From positions 1 to 36,754 of the forward strand of contig DAITBA010000028.1 in NCBI GenBank assembly GCA_036824005.1: a DNA stretch of 36,754 nt, read 5' to 3'. Under the pieces are notes generated by a model, which ran no database searches, was not told the origin of the DNA, and saw only the letters and a program-made list of their open reading frames with translations. Source of the stretch: DAITBA01 sp036824005 (lineage in GTDB: Bacteria > Pseudomonadota > Gammaproteobacteria > Burkholderiales > Rhodocyclaceae). Numbering within the stretch: the stretch's first letter is position 1; each line of letters starts with the position of its first letter. This document shows, piece after piece, positions 8,226 through 18,151 of the stretch. The position numbers and the translations under genes were made by a program.

Positions 8226-8651
8226 CTACTTCACCAGCGTCACCGGAACATCTGCCAGACGCAGCACGTCACGCGCCACCGAACCGAGCAGCAGGTCGGT
8301 GAGGGTCCCATGTCCGCGCGAGCCGATGAGGATCCGGTCGAAACCCTTTTCCTTGGCGTACGCCGCGATCGTCTGAGCCACATGGCCGATGGCGATGTGG
8401 TGCTGGTAGGGCACGCCCGCGCGGTCCAGGATTTCGCGCGCCTCCTTGAGCGCTGCCAGCCCCTCGCCGCGATAATAGTCCTGCAATTCCTCGTGGCTGA
8501 CGAACATGCGGGCGTGGCCCGATTCGATCGGGATCTGCACGTTGAGCAAGTGAATCTCCATCGGGCCTTCCTCCGCCAGCAGCGTCAGCAGGTGCTCCGC
8601 TGCGCGCCGGGAGTGGACCGAACCGTCCACCGCAACCAATAGCCTTGTCAT
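8226..8651 (-). CDS. Universal stress protein (UspA family)
   Basis: This 141-residue single-domain Usp has the N-terminal beta strand MTRLLVAVDGSVHS and the C-terminal ATP-binding loop GSRGHGTLTDLLLGSVA (G-2x-G-9x-G-S pattern), so it probably binds ATP. The length is normal. It starts 9 bases after the stop of the TerC-family gene, with a GGGGGA ribosome binding site overlapping that junction, so the two are almost certainly co-transcribed. The role is general stress adaptation; no specific partner can be read from sequence. Confidence 0.92.
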   Translation of the reverse strand: MTRLLVAVDGSVHSRRAAEHLLTLLAEEGPMEIHLLNVQIPIESGHARMFVSHEELQDYYRGEGLAALKEAREILDRAGVPYQHHIAIGHVAQTIAAYAKEKGFDRILIGSRGHGTLTDLLLGSVARDVLRLADVPVTLVK

Positions 8652-8660
8652 GCCTTCCCC

Positions 8661-9389
8661 CTAGTCGCGCCGGGTCGAATCCAGCGCCAGTTCGGTTACC
8701 GGTGCCGGTGGCTTGCGCCGCGCTACCAGCTTGCCGACGAAGACAACGAGCACCGCCCCGGCGGCGGCGCTGACGTAATGCAGCCAGGACGGCGCACCTT
8801 GCAGATAGAGTTTGACGACCACGTCGCTCACCAGCATGTCGCCGGCTATCCAGCCCAGCAGCGCGCCGCCGAGCGTGATGACGATGGGAAAGCGATCCAT
8901 GAGCTTGAGCACGAACCGGCTGCCCCAGACGACGATCGGGATGCTGATGGCAATGCCGAACACGACCAGACCCAGGTCGCCTTTGGCCGCGCCGGCCACG
9001 GCGATGACGTTGTCCAGGCTCATGACGGCGTCGGCGACGATGACGGTCTTGATGGCGCCGAGCAGGTGCGCCGAGCTCTCGATCTCGCCGTGGGCATCAT
9101 CGTCCTCCGGCTGCAGGAGTTTGACGCCGATCCACAGCAGCAGCAGCGCGCCGACCACCTTGAGGAAGGGCAGCGCCAGCAACTGCAGCGCGAAGAAGAT
9201 GAGGACCACGCGCAGCGCGATGGCGCCGAGCACACCCCAGAAGATGCCCAGGTTGCGCTGGCGCTCGGGCAGCCTGCGGCACGCCAGGGCAATGACCACG
9301 GCATTGTCACCGCCGAGCAGGATGTCGATGGCGATGATCTGTGCCACCGAGATCCAGAAACTGCCGTGCATCATCAGTTCGAATGACAT
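8661..9389 (-). CDS. TerC-family integral membrane protein
   Basis: A 242-residue inner-membrane protein with about seven hydrophobic segments. It has the two TerC-family acidic repeats: DILLGGDNAVVIAL (about 22-35) and DAVMSLDNVIAVA (about 114-126). The family (TerC/Alx/YjbE/YkoY) has been linked to metal (Mn) export, pH response and tellurite resistance. A YjbE/YkoY-type size with no CBS or CorC domain points to the simple form. The start ATG at 9389 is chosen over a GTG at 9395 because GAGGAG lies five bases before it. A cytoplasmic loop rich in acidic and His residues (PEDDDAHGE) could contact metal. The 5' region was checked for a yybP-ykoY-type riboswitch, but no convincing match was found by eye. 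Confidence 0.88.
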   Translation of the reverse strand: MSFELMMHGSFWISVAQIIAIDILLGGDNAVVIALACRRLPERQRNLGIFWGVLGAIALRVVLIFFALQLLALPFLKVVGALLLLWIGVKLLQPEDDDAHGEIESSAHLLGAIKTVIVADAVMSLDNVIAVAGAAKGDLGLVVFGIAISIPIVVWGSRFVLKLMDRFPIVITLGGALLGWIAGDMLVSDVVVKLYLQGAPSWLHYVSAAAGAVLVVFVGKLVARRKPPAPVTELALDSTRRD

Positions 9390-9567
9390 GCCCACTCCTC
9401 GGTCGGGAGAGCGGAAACCAGGTACGGCGCCTGAGAGTCGTCCGGGTTGCCCGGCGTCCGGGCGATATCCTCGGTCATGTTGCGTCGGGTGACAAGACCG
9501 CGGCGAGTATGAGTGGAGCGCCGCCGTTCGGACTGATGAGGAGATTGCAGATCAGGCGCGGAAGCAA

Positions 9568-9604
9568 CAAAAACGGGCACCACCCCTTTCGGGGTTGGTG
9601 CCCG
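9568..9604 (-). terminator. Rho-independent terminator of the porin gene
   Basis: Read on the minus strand, an inverted repeat CGGGCACCAACCCC / GGGGTGGTGCCCG with a GAAA-type loop and one bulged base is followed directly by TTTTTG. It lies about 40 bases after the porin stop. This is the clearest intrinsic terminator in the window. Confidence 0.9.
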
Positions 9605-9643
9605 CAAGCGTCGTCTCCGGAGGAGACTCGAGACGGCGCGGGA

Positions 9644-10960
9644 TCAGAACCGATAGCGCAGCCCGAGCATGTAGCCGTTCTGGTCGCCACCGACGGGCGG
9701 CGTGGTGCCCGGGCCGGCGCCCGAGAGCGCGTACTGTGCGAGGCTGCTGTTGGTCAGATGGGAGAGCTGCAGATACGCCGACAGGTCCTTGTCGAAGTGA
9801 TAGAAGCCGCGCACCACGAACATGGTGGCGTCGCGCTTCTGCACGTCGTTGTTGATGCGCATCACGCCGCCGTCGACGGTGATCGCCTGGGTGAAGTTGT
9901 AGGCGCCGTCCAGATAATAGGTGTCGGACTCGACTTCGGGGGCAGAGGTGTGGAGTTTGCGGCCCAGCCAGCCGATGCCCACCTTAGCCTGGCCGAACTT
10001 CAGATAGGCGCCGGCAGTTATGCGGCGATCCTTGTCGCCCGGGCTTGCGAAGGCCACGGTGGGCGCGCCGTTGAAGAACGAGGCCGTGGCGCCTGAGCCG
10101 CCGCGCTGCTCGTCGATGGCGGCGGCCACGCCGAAGTTGGCACCGTCATACTTTGCAAACGCTGACCAGGCGCGGCAGGCCGAGGCCTGCCCTGGGATCT
10201 CGCCGGCGCAGGTGCCCGACAGCGGCGTGCCGCCGTTGGTGTCGCGGCCGAACGAGAACGAGGCACCGAGGGCGACGCTGGAGAACTTGCCGCGCCAGGC
10301 AACGGAGTTGTCGAAGCGGGCATTGGGCAGATACGGGTCGAACGAGCCCAGGCCGTAGATGTTGGGTCCGAGCAGATCGGCGTCGAACATGCCGTAGAGC
10401 AGCATCGAATACTGGCGACCGAACGTGAATTCGCCGTAGGGCGTGGCGAAGCCGGCGAACAGTTGCCGGCCGAAGATGCGTCCGCCCTGACCCAGCGTGC
10501 CGTTGTCCAGGTTAAAGCCCGCCTCCAGCGTGGCGATACCCTTGAAGCCGGCAGCGAGTTCCTTCTCGGCACGCACGCCCAGGCGCGATGCCACGGTGCC
10601 GGTGATGCCTGGCACGCGGGTCAGCGTGTCGTGGCCGGAGCCGATGTTCGTGATGTGCTCCACGCCGCCGTCGAGAATGCCGTAGAGCGTCACGCCCGAC
10701 GTGCCGCCGGGCTTGACTGCCACCGCCTGGGATTCGGCCTTGGCCTGCAGCGCCGCCTGGGACGACTCCTGGGAGGCGACTTTGTGCTCGAGGCGTTCGA
10801 TGGTTTTCTGCTGCTCCTCGAGCAACTTGCGCTGCGCGGCGAGTTCCGCCTTCAGCTCTTCCAGTTCGCTCGCTGCCTGCGCCGGCAGGGCAAAGGCGAT
10901 CGCCAGAGCCGCGCTCAATAGCGAGAGCGCGGGGTAGGTAACAGGACTTCTTCGTTGCAT
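9644..10960 (-). CDS. Outer-membrane porin (Gram-negative trimeric type)
   Basis: A 438-residue precursor with a Sec signal peptide (MQRRSP..., hydrophobic core about 10-25, cleavage after AQA). A charged heptad-rich stretch about 31-75 (ELEELKAELAAQRKLLEEQQ and on) looks like a coiled coil. The barrel begins around VTLYGILDGGVEHITNIGSG and ends GLRYRF with C-terminal Phe, the Bam recognition signature. The barrel resembles betaproteobacterial Porin_4/OmpC-type porins, and alternating aromatic strands continue throughout. The N-terminal coiled coil is an extra not usual in classical porins and may reach the peptidoglycan. The start at 10960 has AGGAGG 9 bases upstream. It lies 101 bases downstream of the thiolase; its own terminator is strong. 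It may serve entry of the same substrates as the operon upstream. Confidence 0.93.
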   Translation of the reverse strand: MQRRSPVTYPALSLLSAALAIAFALPAQAASELEELKAELAAQRKLLEEQQKTIERLEHKVASQESSQAALQAKAESQAVAVKPGGTSGVTLYGILDGGVEHITNIGSGHDTLTRVPGITGTVASRLGVRAEKELAAGFKGIATLEAGFNLDNGTLGQGGRIFGRQLFAGFATPYGEFTFGRQYSMLLYGMFDADLLGPNIYGLGSFDPYLPNARFDNSVAWRGKFSSVALGASFSFGRDTNGGTPLSGTCAGEIPGQASACRAWSAFAKYDGANFGVAAAIDEQRGGSGATASFFNGAPTVAFASPGDKDRRITAGAYLKFGQAKVGIGWLGRKLHTSAPEVESDTYYLDGAYNFTQAITVDGGVMRINNDVQKRDATMFVVRGFYHFDKDLSAYLQLSHLTNSSLAQYALSGAGPGTTPPVGGDQNGYMLGLRYRF

Positions 10961-11061
10961 GGCTCTTTCCTCCTCTCGTGTGTTGCGGATCAATGGGTAC
11001 GACACCGAGCGCAGCGGCACCGCTCGGTCCGACGACGGCCAATGCGCTTGCCCGCCGGCAT

Positions 11062-12270
11062 CTATTTACGCCGCGCGTCGGACACGCGCAGCACCACAGC
11101 CATGCCCGAGTCTCCCGCGGCACAGCCGCTGAACAGGCCGACGCCGCCGCCGCGTAGCGCCAGTTCCTCGATCAGCTCGATCACGCTGCGCAGGCCGGTG
11201 GGGCCTTGGGGATGGCCCCAGATCAGCGAGCAGCCGTAGTTGTTCATCTTCTCCAACGGATAGCCCGTGTCGCGGGCGAAAGCGATGTCATTCACCGCGA
11301 ACGGATTGTGGGTCTTGACGGCGTCGACGTCCTTCATGGCAAGTCCGGCCGTCTTGAGCGCGTTCTGGGCCGCCGGCGCCACGGCCATGGGCATATGGCC
11401 TTTCTCCACGCGCGCCTGGCCGAAGCCGAGCAATTCGATCTCGATCGCCGGATCGGCAGCGACTTCGCGCGCCAGCTCGCGCGTCGTCACGATGGTGCCG
11501 GCATTGCCGTCGGCGGGGTGAGTCTGGGTGCCGAAGGTGACCGTGCCGCCGGGCTTGATCGGCTTGAGCTTCGCCAGGCCCTCGGGGCTGGTCTCGAATA
11601 CGCCTTCGTCTTCGGACAGCGTGCCGAGATGCTTGCGGAAGGGCGCGTCGGTCACCGGTACTTCGATCATGTAGCGGCGCTGAAAGGCGCGGTCGTCGGC
11701 GAGCGCGTCCTGATACTGGGCAAAGCGGCGCAGCGTCACCTCGCTCTGTTCGGCGGCGCCGATGCCGTAACGCGTCGCGACGTTTTCCGCCGTGGTGATC
11801 ATGGCGTTGTTGGCGTAGGGATCGTGGGCGAAGTTGTCCAGCACCCAGCGCTCCAGATGACCCGCCCCGCCCGGAGCCGTGGCATCGGGATAGTGCACGA
11901 CCGGTCCGTTGGAGCAGCGGTCGGCGGTGACGATCAGCGCGCAGGCCGCGCTGCCGCCGACCACCTCCTGTGCCGCCATCTGCAGCACCCGGGCACTGGT
12001 GGCGCAGGCCTGCTGCACTGTCGGGCCGGTAACGTTGTCGATGCCCATCATGCCGGTCACCCAGGGTAGGCCGTAGAAGCTGCCATGCTGGATGTTGGTG
12101 ATGCCGAGGATACCGAGATCGACGCGTTCCATCGGAAACGCGCGGTCCTTGAGCGCGTGCCTGCCGCACACGGCGGCCAGGCGCAGGCTGTTCAAGTTGG
12201 CGATCGTGCCCTGCCACTTGGCGAAGGGCGTCGACCAGTAGATGCCGTAGGGGATGTATGCGTGTGCCAT
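11062..12270 (-). CDS. Thiolase-family acyl-CoA acetyltransferase
   Basis: A 402-residue divergent thiolase. The acyl-accepting Cys89 is in QQACATSARVLQ. The later signatures are altered but recognisable: THNPFAVND in place of the NExF region, WGHPQGPTG with His353, and SGCAAGDSG with Cys383 in place of the CxGGGxG loop. The catalytic Cys-His-Cys set is therefore present. It is the last gene of the uptake/beta-oxidation operon, 13 bases after the preceding stop, and likely cleaves the 3-ketoacyl-CoA with CoA to acetyl-CoA plus a shortened acyl-CoA. The atypical motifs place it away from FadA/PhaA, in a branch often annotated only as acetyl-CoA acetyltransferase, so its substrate may be non-fatty (for example aromatic). 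Start MAHAYIPYG at 12270. Confidence 0.85.
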   Translation of the reverse strand: MAHAYIPYGIYWSTPFAKWQGTIANLNSLRLAAVCGRHALKDRAFPMERVDLGILGITNIQHGSFYGLPWVTGMMGIDNVTGPTVQQACATSARVLQMAAQEVVGGSAACALIVTADRCSNGPVVHYPDATAPGGAGHLERWVLDNFAHDPYANNAMITTAENVATRYGIGAAEQSEVTLRRFAQYQDALADDRAFQRRYMIEVPVTDAPFRKHLGTLSEDEGVFETSPEGLAKLKPIKPGGTVTFGTQTHPADGNAGTIVTTRELAREVAADPAIEIELLGFGQARVEKGHMPMAVAPAAQNALKTAGLAMKDVDAVKTHNPFAVNDIAFARDTGYPLEKMNNYGCSLIWGHPQGPTGLRSVIELIEELALRGGGVGLFSGCAAGDSGMAVVLRVSDARRK

Positions 12271-12283
12271 ATGATGTCGCTGT

Positions 12284-14389
<2,106 letters not shown>

Positions 14390-14407
14390 GGATGTCTGTC
14401 TCCTTGT

Positions 14408-15169
14408 TCACCCGGCGGCGGTCTGCGCACTCGCGTCGGCAGTGCGCGCCAGTCCCAGGTAGGATTCGATGACCCGGGGATTGATCGCCAGCTCGGCGGC
14501 GGGACCGTCAAGGACGACGTGGCCGGTCTCCATGACGTAACCGTAATCGGCCACCTGCAGCGCCGCGCGCGCGTTCTGCTCGACGAGCAGGATGGCGACG
14601 CCGGTGCTGCGCAGGTCGGCGATGATGCGAAAGATCTCGCGCACGATCAGCGGCGCCAGACCGAGGCTGGGCTCGTCGAGCATGAGCAGCTTCGGCTTGG
14701 CCATGAGCGCGCGTCCCATGGCGAGCATCTGGCGCTCGCCGCCGGACAGCGTGCCGGCGAGCTGCGAGCGCCTTTCCTTCAGGCGCGGAAAGACCTGGAA
14801 TATCTCCTCCATGGTGTCGGCATGGTCGCGGTGGCGCGCGCGATGGCGCATGAAGGCGCCGAGCAGGAGGTTGTCCGCCACGCTCATGTCGGCGAACAGT
14901 TCGCGCTTTTCCGGCACAAGCCCCATGCCCAGGGAGACGAGCTGCTCGACTTCGATGTCATGCTGCTGCTCGCCCATGAAGGCGATCTTCCCGCGCGAGG
15001 GTAGCAAGCCCATGATGGCGGAGAGCATGGTCGTCTTGCCGGCGCCGTTGGAGCCGATAACGGTGACGATGCTCCTTGCATCGACCTTGAGAGTCGCCTC
15101 GTGCAGCGCCTCCACCTTGCCGTAGGAGACGCACAGCTTGTCCACCTCCAACACCGTCCGCGGATTCAT
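14408..15169 (-). CDS. livF: Branched-chain-type ABC transporter ATPase (LivF)
   Basis: A 253-residue ABC ATPase of the HAAT family, second ATPase type. It has Walker A GSNGAGKTT, signature LSGGERQM, Walker B LLMLDEPSLGLAP, and the H-loop region reduced to LLVEQNA, as is typical of LivF (Gln at the switch). It works with the fused LivM-LivG, LivH and LivK of the same operon to import an amino acid or organic acid. The start at 15169 is chosen from family alignment; AGGG lies about 7 bases upstream. The gene is separated from livMG by a 166-base gap that holds a compound inverted repeat, unlike the tight spacing elsewhere in the operon. Confidence 0.92.
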   Translation of the reverse strand: MNPRTVLEVDKLCVSYGKVEALHEATLKVDARSIVTVIGSNGAGKTTMLSAIMGLLPSRGKIAFMGEQQHDIEVEQLVSLGMGLVPEKRELFADMSVADNLLLGAFMRHRARHRDHADTMEEIFQVFPRLKERRSQLAGTLSGGERQMLAMGRALMAKPKLLMLDEPSLGLAPLIVREIFRIIADLRSTGVAILLVEQNARAALQVADYGYVMETGHVVLDGPAAELAINPRVIESYLGLARTADASAQTAAG

Positions 15170-15187
15170 CCTGAAACCCTGAGTTCG

Positions 15188-15318
15188 CACCACAGAGGAC
15201 GCAGAGGACGCGGAGAAGAGCTGACGTTTTGTTCGTCACGGCGTCTCAAACGATGGGTGACAAGCCTCAAATCCTGTTTCCTCAGGCTTTCTCTGTTTCC
15301 TCTGCGTCCTCTGCGGTG
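15188..15318. repeat. Compound inverted repeat (REP/BIME- or MITE-like)
   Basis: Two 31-base arms face each other: 15188-15218 (CACCACAGAGGACGCAGAGG...) and 15288-15318, whose reverse complement starts CACCGCAGAGGACGCAGAGG. I count about 26 matches of 31. The arms flank about 70 bases of unrelated sequence, and each contains the short direct motif CAGAGGA twice. The element fills almost the whole gap between livMG and livF. Repeats of this CAGAGGACGCAGAG type are, from memory, common between genes in beta- and gammaproteobacterial genomes. In the mRNA it would form a long stem and could affect livF, livG and downstream expression. Confidence 0.85.
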
Positions 15319-15335
15319 AAATGCTCTTTCCACGT

Positions 15336-17102
15336 TCATTGCGCCGCCCCCAGATAGGCTTCGAGCACCAGGGGATTGCGCTGCACTTCCTCGGGCAGGC
15401 CCTCGGCGATCTTTTCGCCGAACTCCATGACCACGACACGGTCGGCCAGTCCCATGACGAAGTCCATGTCGTGTTCCACCAGCAGAATGCCCATGCCCTC
15501 GGCGCGCAGCTTCCGCAGCACTTCGGCCAAGGCCTGTTTTTCCAGGTGGCGCAGGCCGGCGGCCGGCTCGTCGAGCAGGAGCAGGCAAGGATCGGCGGCG
15601 AGCGCGCGGGCGATCTCGAGCACGCGCTGACTGCCCAGGGGCAGGCTGCCGGCCTCGGCCCACAACTGCTCGCCGAGGCCGACGCGCTCCAGTTGGCGTG
15701 CCGCCTCGGCCAGCAACCGCGCCTCCTCGGCGCGCTCCAGGCGCAGCGCGGCCGGGATCATGCCCTTGCTGCCGCGCAGGTGGGCGCCGATGGCCGCGTT
15801 CTCCAGCACGCTCATGGTCGGCAGCAGGCGCACGTGCTGAAAGGTGCGGCTCATGCCCCGATGCGCAATGGCGCGCGGCTCCAGACCGTCCACGCGCTCA
15901 CCGCGGAAATGAATCTCGCCCGAAGTCAGCGGCAGCACGCCGGAGATGAGGTTGAAGGTAGTGCTCTTGCCGGCACCGTTGGGACCGATCAGCGCGACGA
16001 TCTCCCCGGGCCGCACTTCCAAGCTGATGTCATTGCACGCCACCAGTCCGCCGAACTGCTTGCGCGCGGTCTTCACCTCCAGCAGCGGCTCGCCACCGGC
16101 GGGCATCGGCCGGCGCGGCAGCGCATCGGCCTGCGGCACGGCGTGACGCCGGTCGTCGCGGGGCAGGAACCGGGTAAGGATCGGCAGCAGCCCGTTGCGT
16201 GCCCGCTGCAGCACCAGCACCAGCAGTGCACCGAAGACGATCACCTCGAAGTTGCCGCTGTGGCCGAACAGCGCCGGCAGCAGGTCCTGCAGCCACTGCT
16301 TGAGCACCGTGATCAGCGTCGCGCCGACGAGCGCGCCCCAGACGTGGGCGGCACCGCCCGCCACGGCCATGAACAAGTATTCGATGCCGATATGCAGACC
16401 GAATGGCGAGGGATTGACGAAGCGCTGCAGATGCGCGTAGAGCCAGCCCGAGACGCAGGCGAAAAGCGCGGCGATGAGGAAGATGAGGATTTTGGCGCGG
16501 CCGGTGTTCACACCCATGCTCTGCGCCATCAGGCTGCCGCCTTTTAGTGCGCGGATGGCCCGGCCTTCGCGCGAGTCGAGCAGATTGCTGGTGACCAGCA
16601 GCGCGCCAAGCAGCACTGCCCAGATCAGATAGAAGAAGCGCCCGCCGCTATCCAGCGCCCAGCCGAACAGCTTGAGCGGCGGTATGCCGCTGATGCCGGT
16701 GTGGCCGCCGAGGAACTCCACGTTGCCGAAGACGAAGTACAGGCTGATGCCCCAGGCGATGGTGCCCAGGGGCAGATAGTGGCCCGAAAGACGCAGGGTA
16801 ATGAGACCCAGCGTGAGCGCCACGAAGGCCGTCAGCACCAGGCCGACCGGCAGGGCGAGCCAGGGGGAGAGGCCGTGGGCGGTAGTCAGATATGCGGTGG
16901 TGTAGGCGCCCACACCGACAAAGGCCGCCTGGCCGAAGGATGTCAGTCCGCCGACACCGGTGAGCAGCACCAGTCCCAGTGCCACCAGGGCATACAGCCC
17001 GATGTAATTGAGCAGCGTGACATAGAACGGCGAAAGCAGCAGCGGTGCGATCGCCAGCAGCGCAACGAACCCGCCGAGGAGGAACAGGCGTGCTCGATTC
17101 AC
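15336..17102 (-). CDS. livMG: Fused ABC permease-ATPase (LivM-LivG)
   Basis: A 588-residue single chain. Residues 1 to about 310 form a LivM-type permease with 8-9 membrane segments and the EAA-like regions (LTSFGQAAFVGVGAYTTAYL near 53). After a Pro/Arg-rich linker, about 340-588 form a LivG-type ATPase with Walker A GPNGAGKS (373-380), Walker B LLLLDEP (Asp511/Glu512) and H-loop His544. The signature is degenerate, LPLGSQR (about 487-493), where LivG usually has LSYGQQR. The start is a GTG at 17102 overlapping the livH stop (GTGA), with GAGGAGG 5 bases upstream. Such permease-ATPase fusions are known in aromatic-acid and related HAAT systems. It should pair with LivF as the second nucleotide-binding subunit. 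Confidence 0.9.
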   Translation of the reverse strand: MNRARLFLLGGFVALLAIAPLLLSPFYVTLLNYIGLYALVALGLVLLTGVGGLTSFGQAAFVGVGAYTTAYLTTAHGLSPWLALPVGLVLTAFVALTLGLITLRLSGHYLPLGTIAWGISLYFVFGNVEFLGGHTGISGIPPLKLFGWALDSGGRFFYLIWAVLLGALLVTSNLLDSREGRAIRALKGGSLMAQSMGVNTGRAKILIFLIAALFACVSGWLYAHLQRFVNPSPFGLHIGIEYLFMAVAGGAAHVWGALVGATLITVLKQWLQDLLPALFGHSGNFEVIVFGALLVLVLQRARNGLLPILTRFLPRDDRRHAVPQADALPRRPMPAGGEPLLEVKTARKQFGGLVACNDISLEVRPGEIVALIGPNGAGKSTTFNLISGVLPLTSGEIHFRGERVDGLEPRAIAHRGMSRTFQHVRLLPTMSVLENAAIGAHLRGSKGMIPAALRLERAEEARLLAEAARQLERVGLGEQLWAEAGSLPLGSQRVLEIARALAADPCLLLLDEPAAGLRHLEKQALAEVLRKLRAEGMGILLVEHDMDFVMGLADRVVVMEFGEKIAEGLPEEVQRNPLVLEAYLGAAQ

Positions 17103-18139
17103 TCGTCCTCCTCGATGTGATGGGCGGTGAGCGAGCGCCACAGCAGCACCGGAATGATCAGCGTGAACACGATCACTTCCTTGAACGCGCTCGACCAGAA
17201 CGAGGCATAGGATTCGAGCAGTCCCACCAGCAGCGCCCCGGCGGCCGCGACGGGGTAGCTCGCCAGCCCGCCGATGATGGCGCCGACGAAGCCCTTCAAC
17301 CCGATCAGGAAACCGGTGTCATAGAACACGGTAGTGATGGGACCGATCAGGATGCCGGAGAAGGCGCCGATGGCCGCGGCAAGGGTGAAGGTGATCTTGC
17401 CCGCCATGGTCGTGGAAATGCCCATCAGCCGGGCGCCGACACGGTTGGAGGCCGTGGCGCGCAGAGCCTTGCCGTAGAGACTGCGGCCGAAGAACGTCGC
17501 CAGCCCGAGCACGAGGGCGGCGCTCGCGCCCAGCACCCAGAGGGTCTGGCCGCTGACGGGTATGCCGGCAAACATGATGGCGTCGTCGCTGAAGGCGGGC
17601 GTGCGCGAGCCCTCAGCGCCGAAGAACACCAGGCCGAGCCCGACCAGCGTCAGATGCACGGCGACGGAAACGATCAGCAGCACGAGCACCGAGGCGTCCA
17701 CCAGGGGCTGATAGGCGAGGCGGTAGAGCAGCGGGCCGAGCGGCATGACGATGAGCAGCGCCAGGACGACCTGGAGGGCTAGCGGCAGGCGGCGCGGCTC
17801 GATAGCCAGCACCAGTAGCGTGATGAGCACCGGCAGTGCCACATTCCAGAGCATGATGCGCGCCAGCCTGCGGCGCACGACACCCCGGCGTGCCGCGGTT
17901 GCGACATCGGCGAGCGCGGCGGCGGCGCCGGCGCCGAGCAGCAGCCAGATCGTGCCGGGCATCACGCCGGCCTCGAACGATGCCAGCGTCAGGGCGCCGT
18001 AGGCGACGAACTCGCCCTGCGGGATGAAGATCACCCGTGTGACCGCGAATACCAGCACGAGGGCAAGCGCCAGCAGCGCATAGATGGCGCCCGCAGTGAG
18101 CCCGTCCTGCGCCAGAAGCAGGGCGATCTGACCGTCCAT
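17099..18139 (-). CDS. livH: Branched-chain-type ABC permease (LivH)
   Basis: A 346-residue inner-membrane permease with about 9 hydrophobic helices. Family segments include GLTAGAIYALLALALVLVFAVTRVIFIPQGEFV at the N-terminus (residues about 14-46) and GKALRATASNRVGARLMGI, the loop that contacts the ATPase. It is about 40-50 residues longer than typical LivH (about 300) because of an Arg-rich insert near 80-100 (ATAARRGVVRRRLARIM). It overlaps the downstream livMG start by four bases and follows the acyl-CoA ligase by 12 bases. It forms the translocation pore with the permease half of LivMG. Topology is inferred from hydrophobicity only. Confidence 0.92.
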   Translation of the reverse strand: MDGQIALLLAQDGLTAGAIYALLALALVLVFAVTRVIFIPQGEFVAYGALTLASFEAGVMPGTIWLLLGAGAAAALADVATAARRGVVRRRLARIMLWNVALPVLITLLVLAIEPRRLPLALQVVLALLIVMPLGPLLYRLAYQPLVDASVLVLLIVSVAVHLTLVGLGLVFFGAEGSRTPAFSDDAIMFAGIPVSGQTLWVLGASAALVLGLATFFGRSLYGKALRATASNRVGARLMGISTTMAGKITFTLAAAIGAFSGILIGPITTVFYDTGFLIGLKGFVGAIIGGLASYPVAAAGALLVGLLESYASFWSSAFKEVIVFTLIIPVLLWRSLTAHHIEEDE

Positions 18140-18151
18140 GGCGGGCGCGGC

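Noticed and set aside
9396..9567. Possible yybP-ykoY-type manganese riboswitch before the TerC-family gene
   Set aside because: I looked for the conserved loops and could not match them. A covariance-model search would decide.
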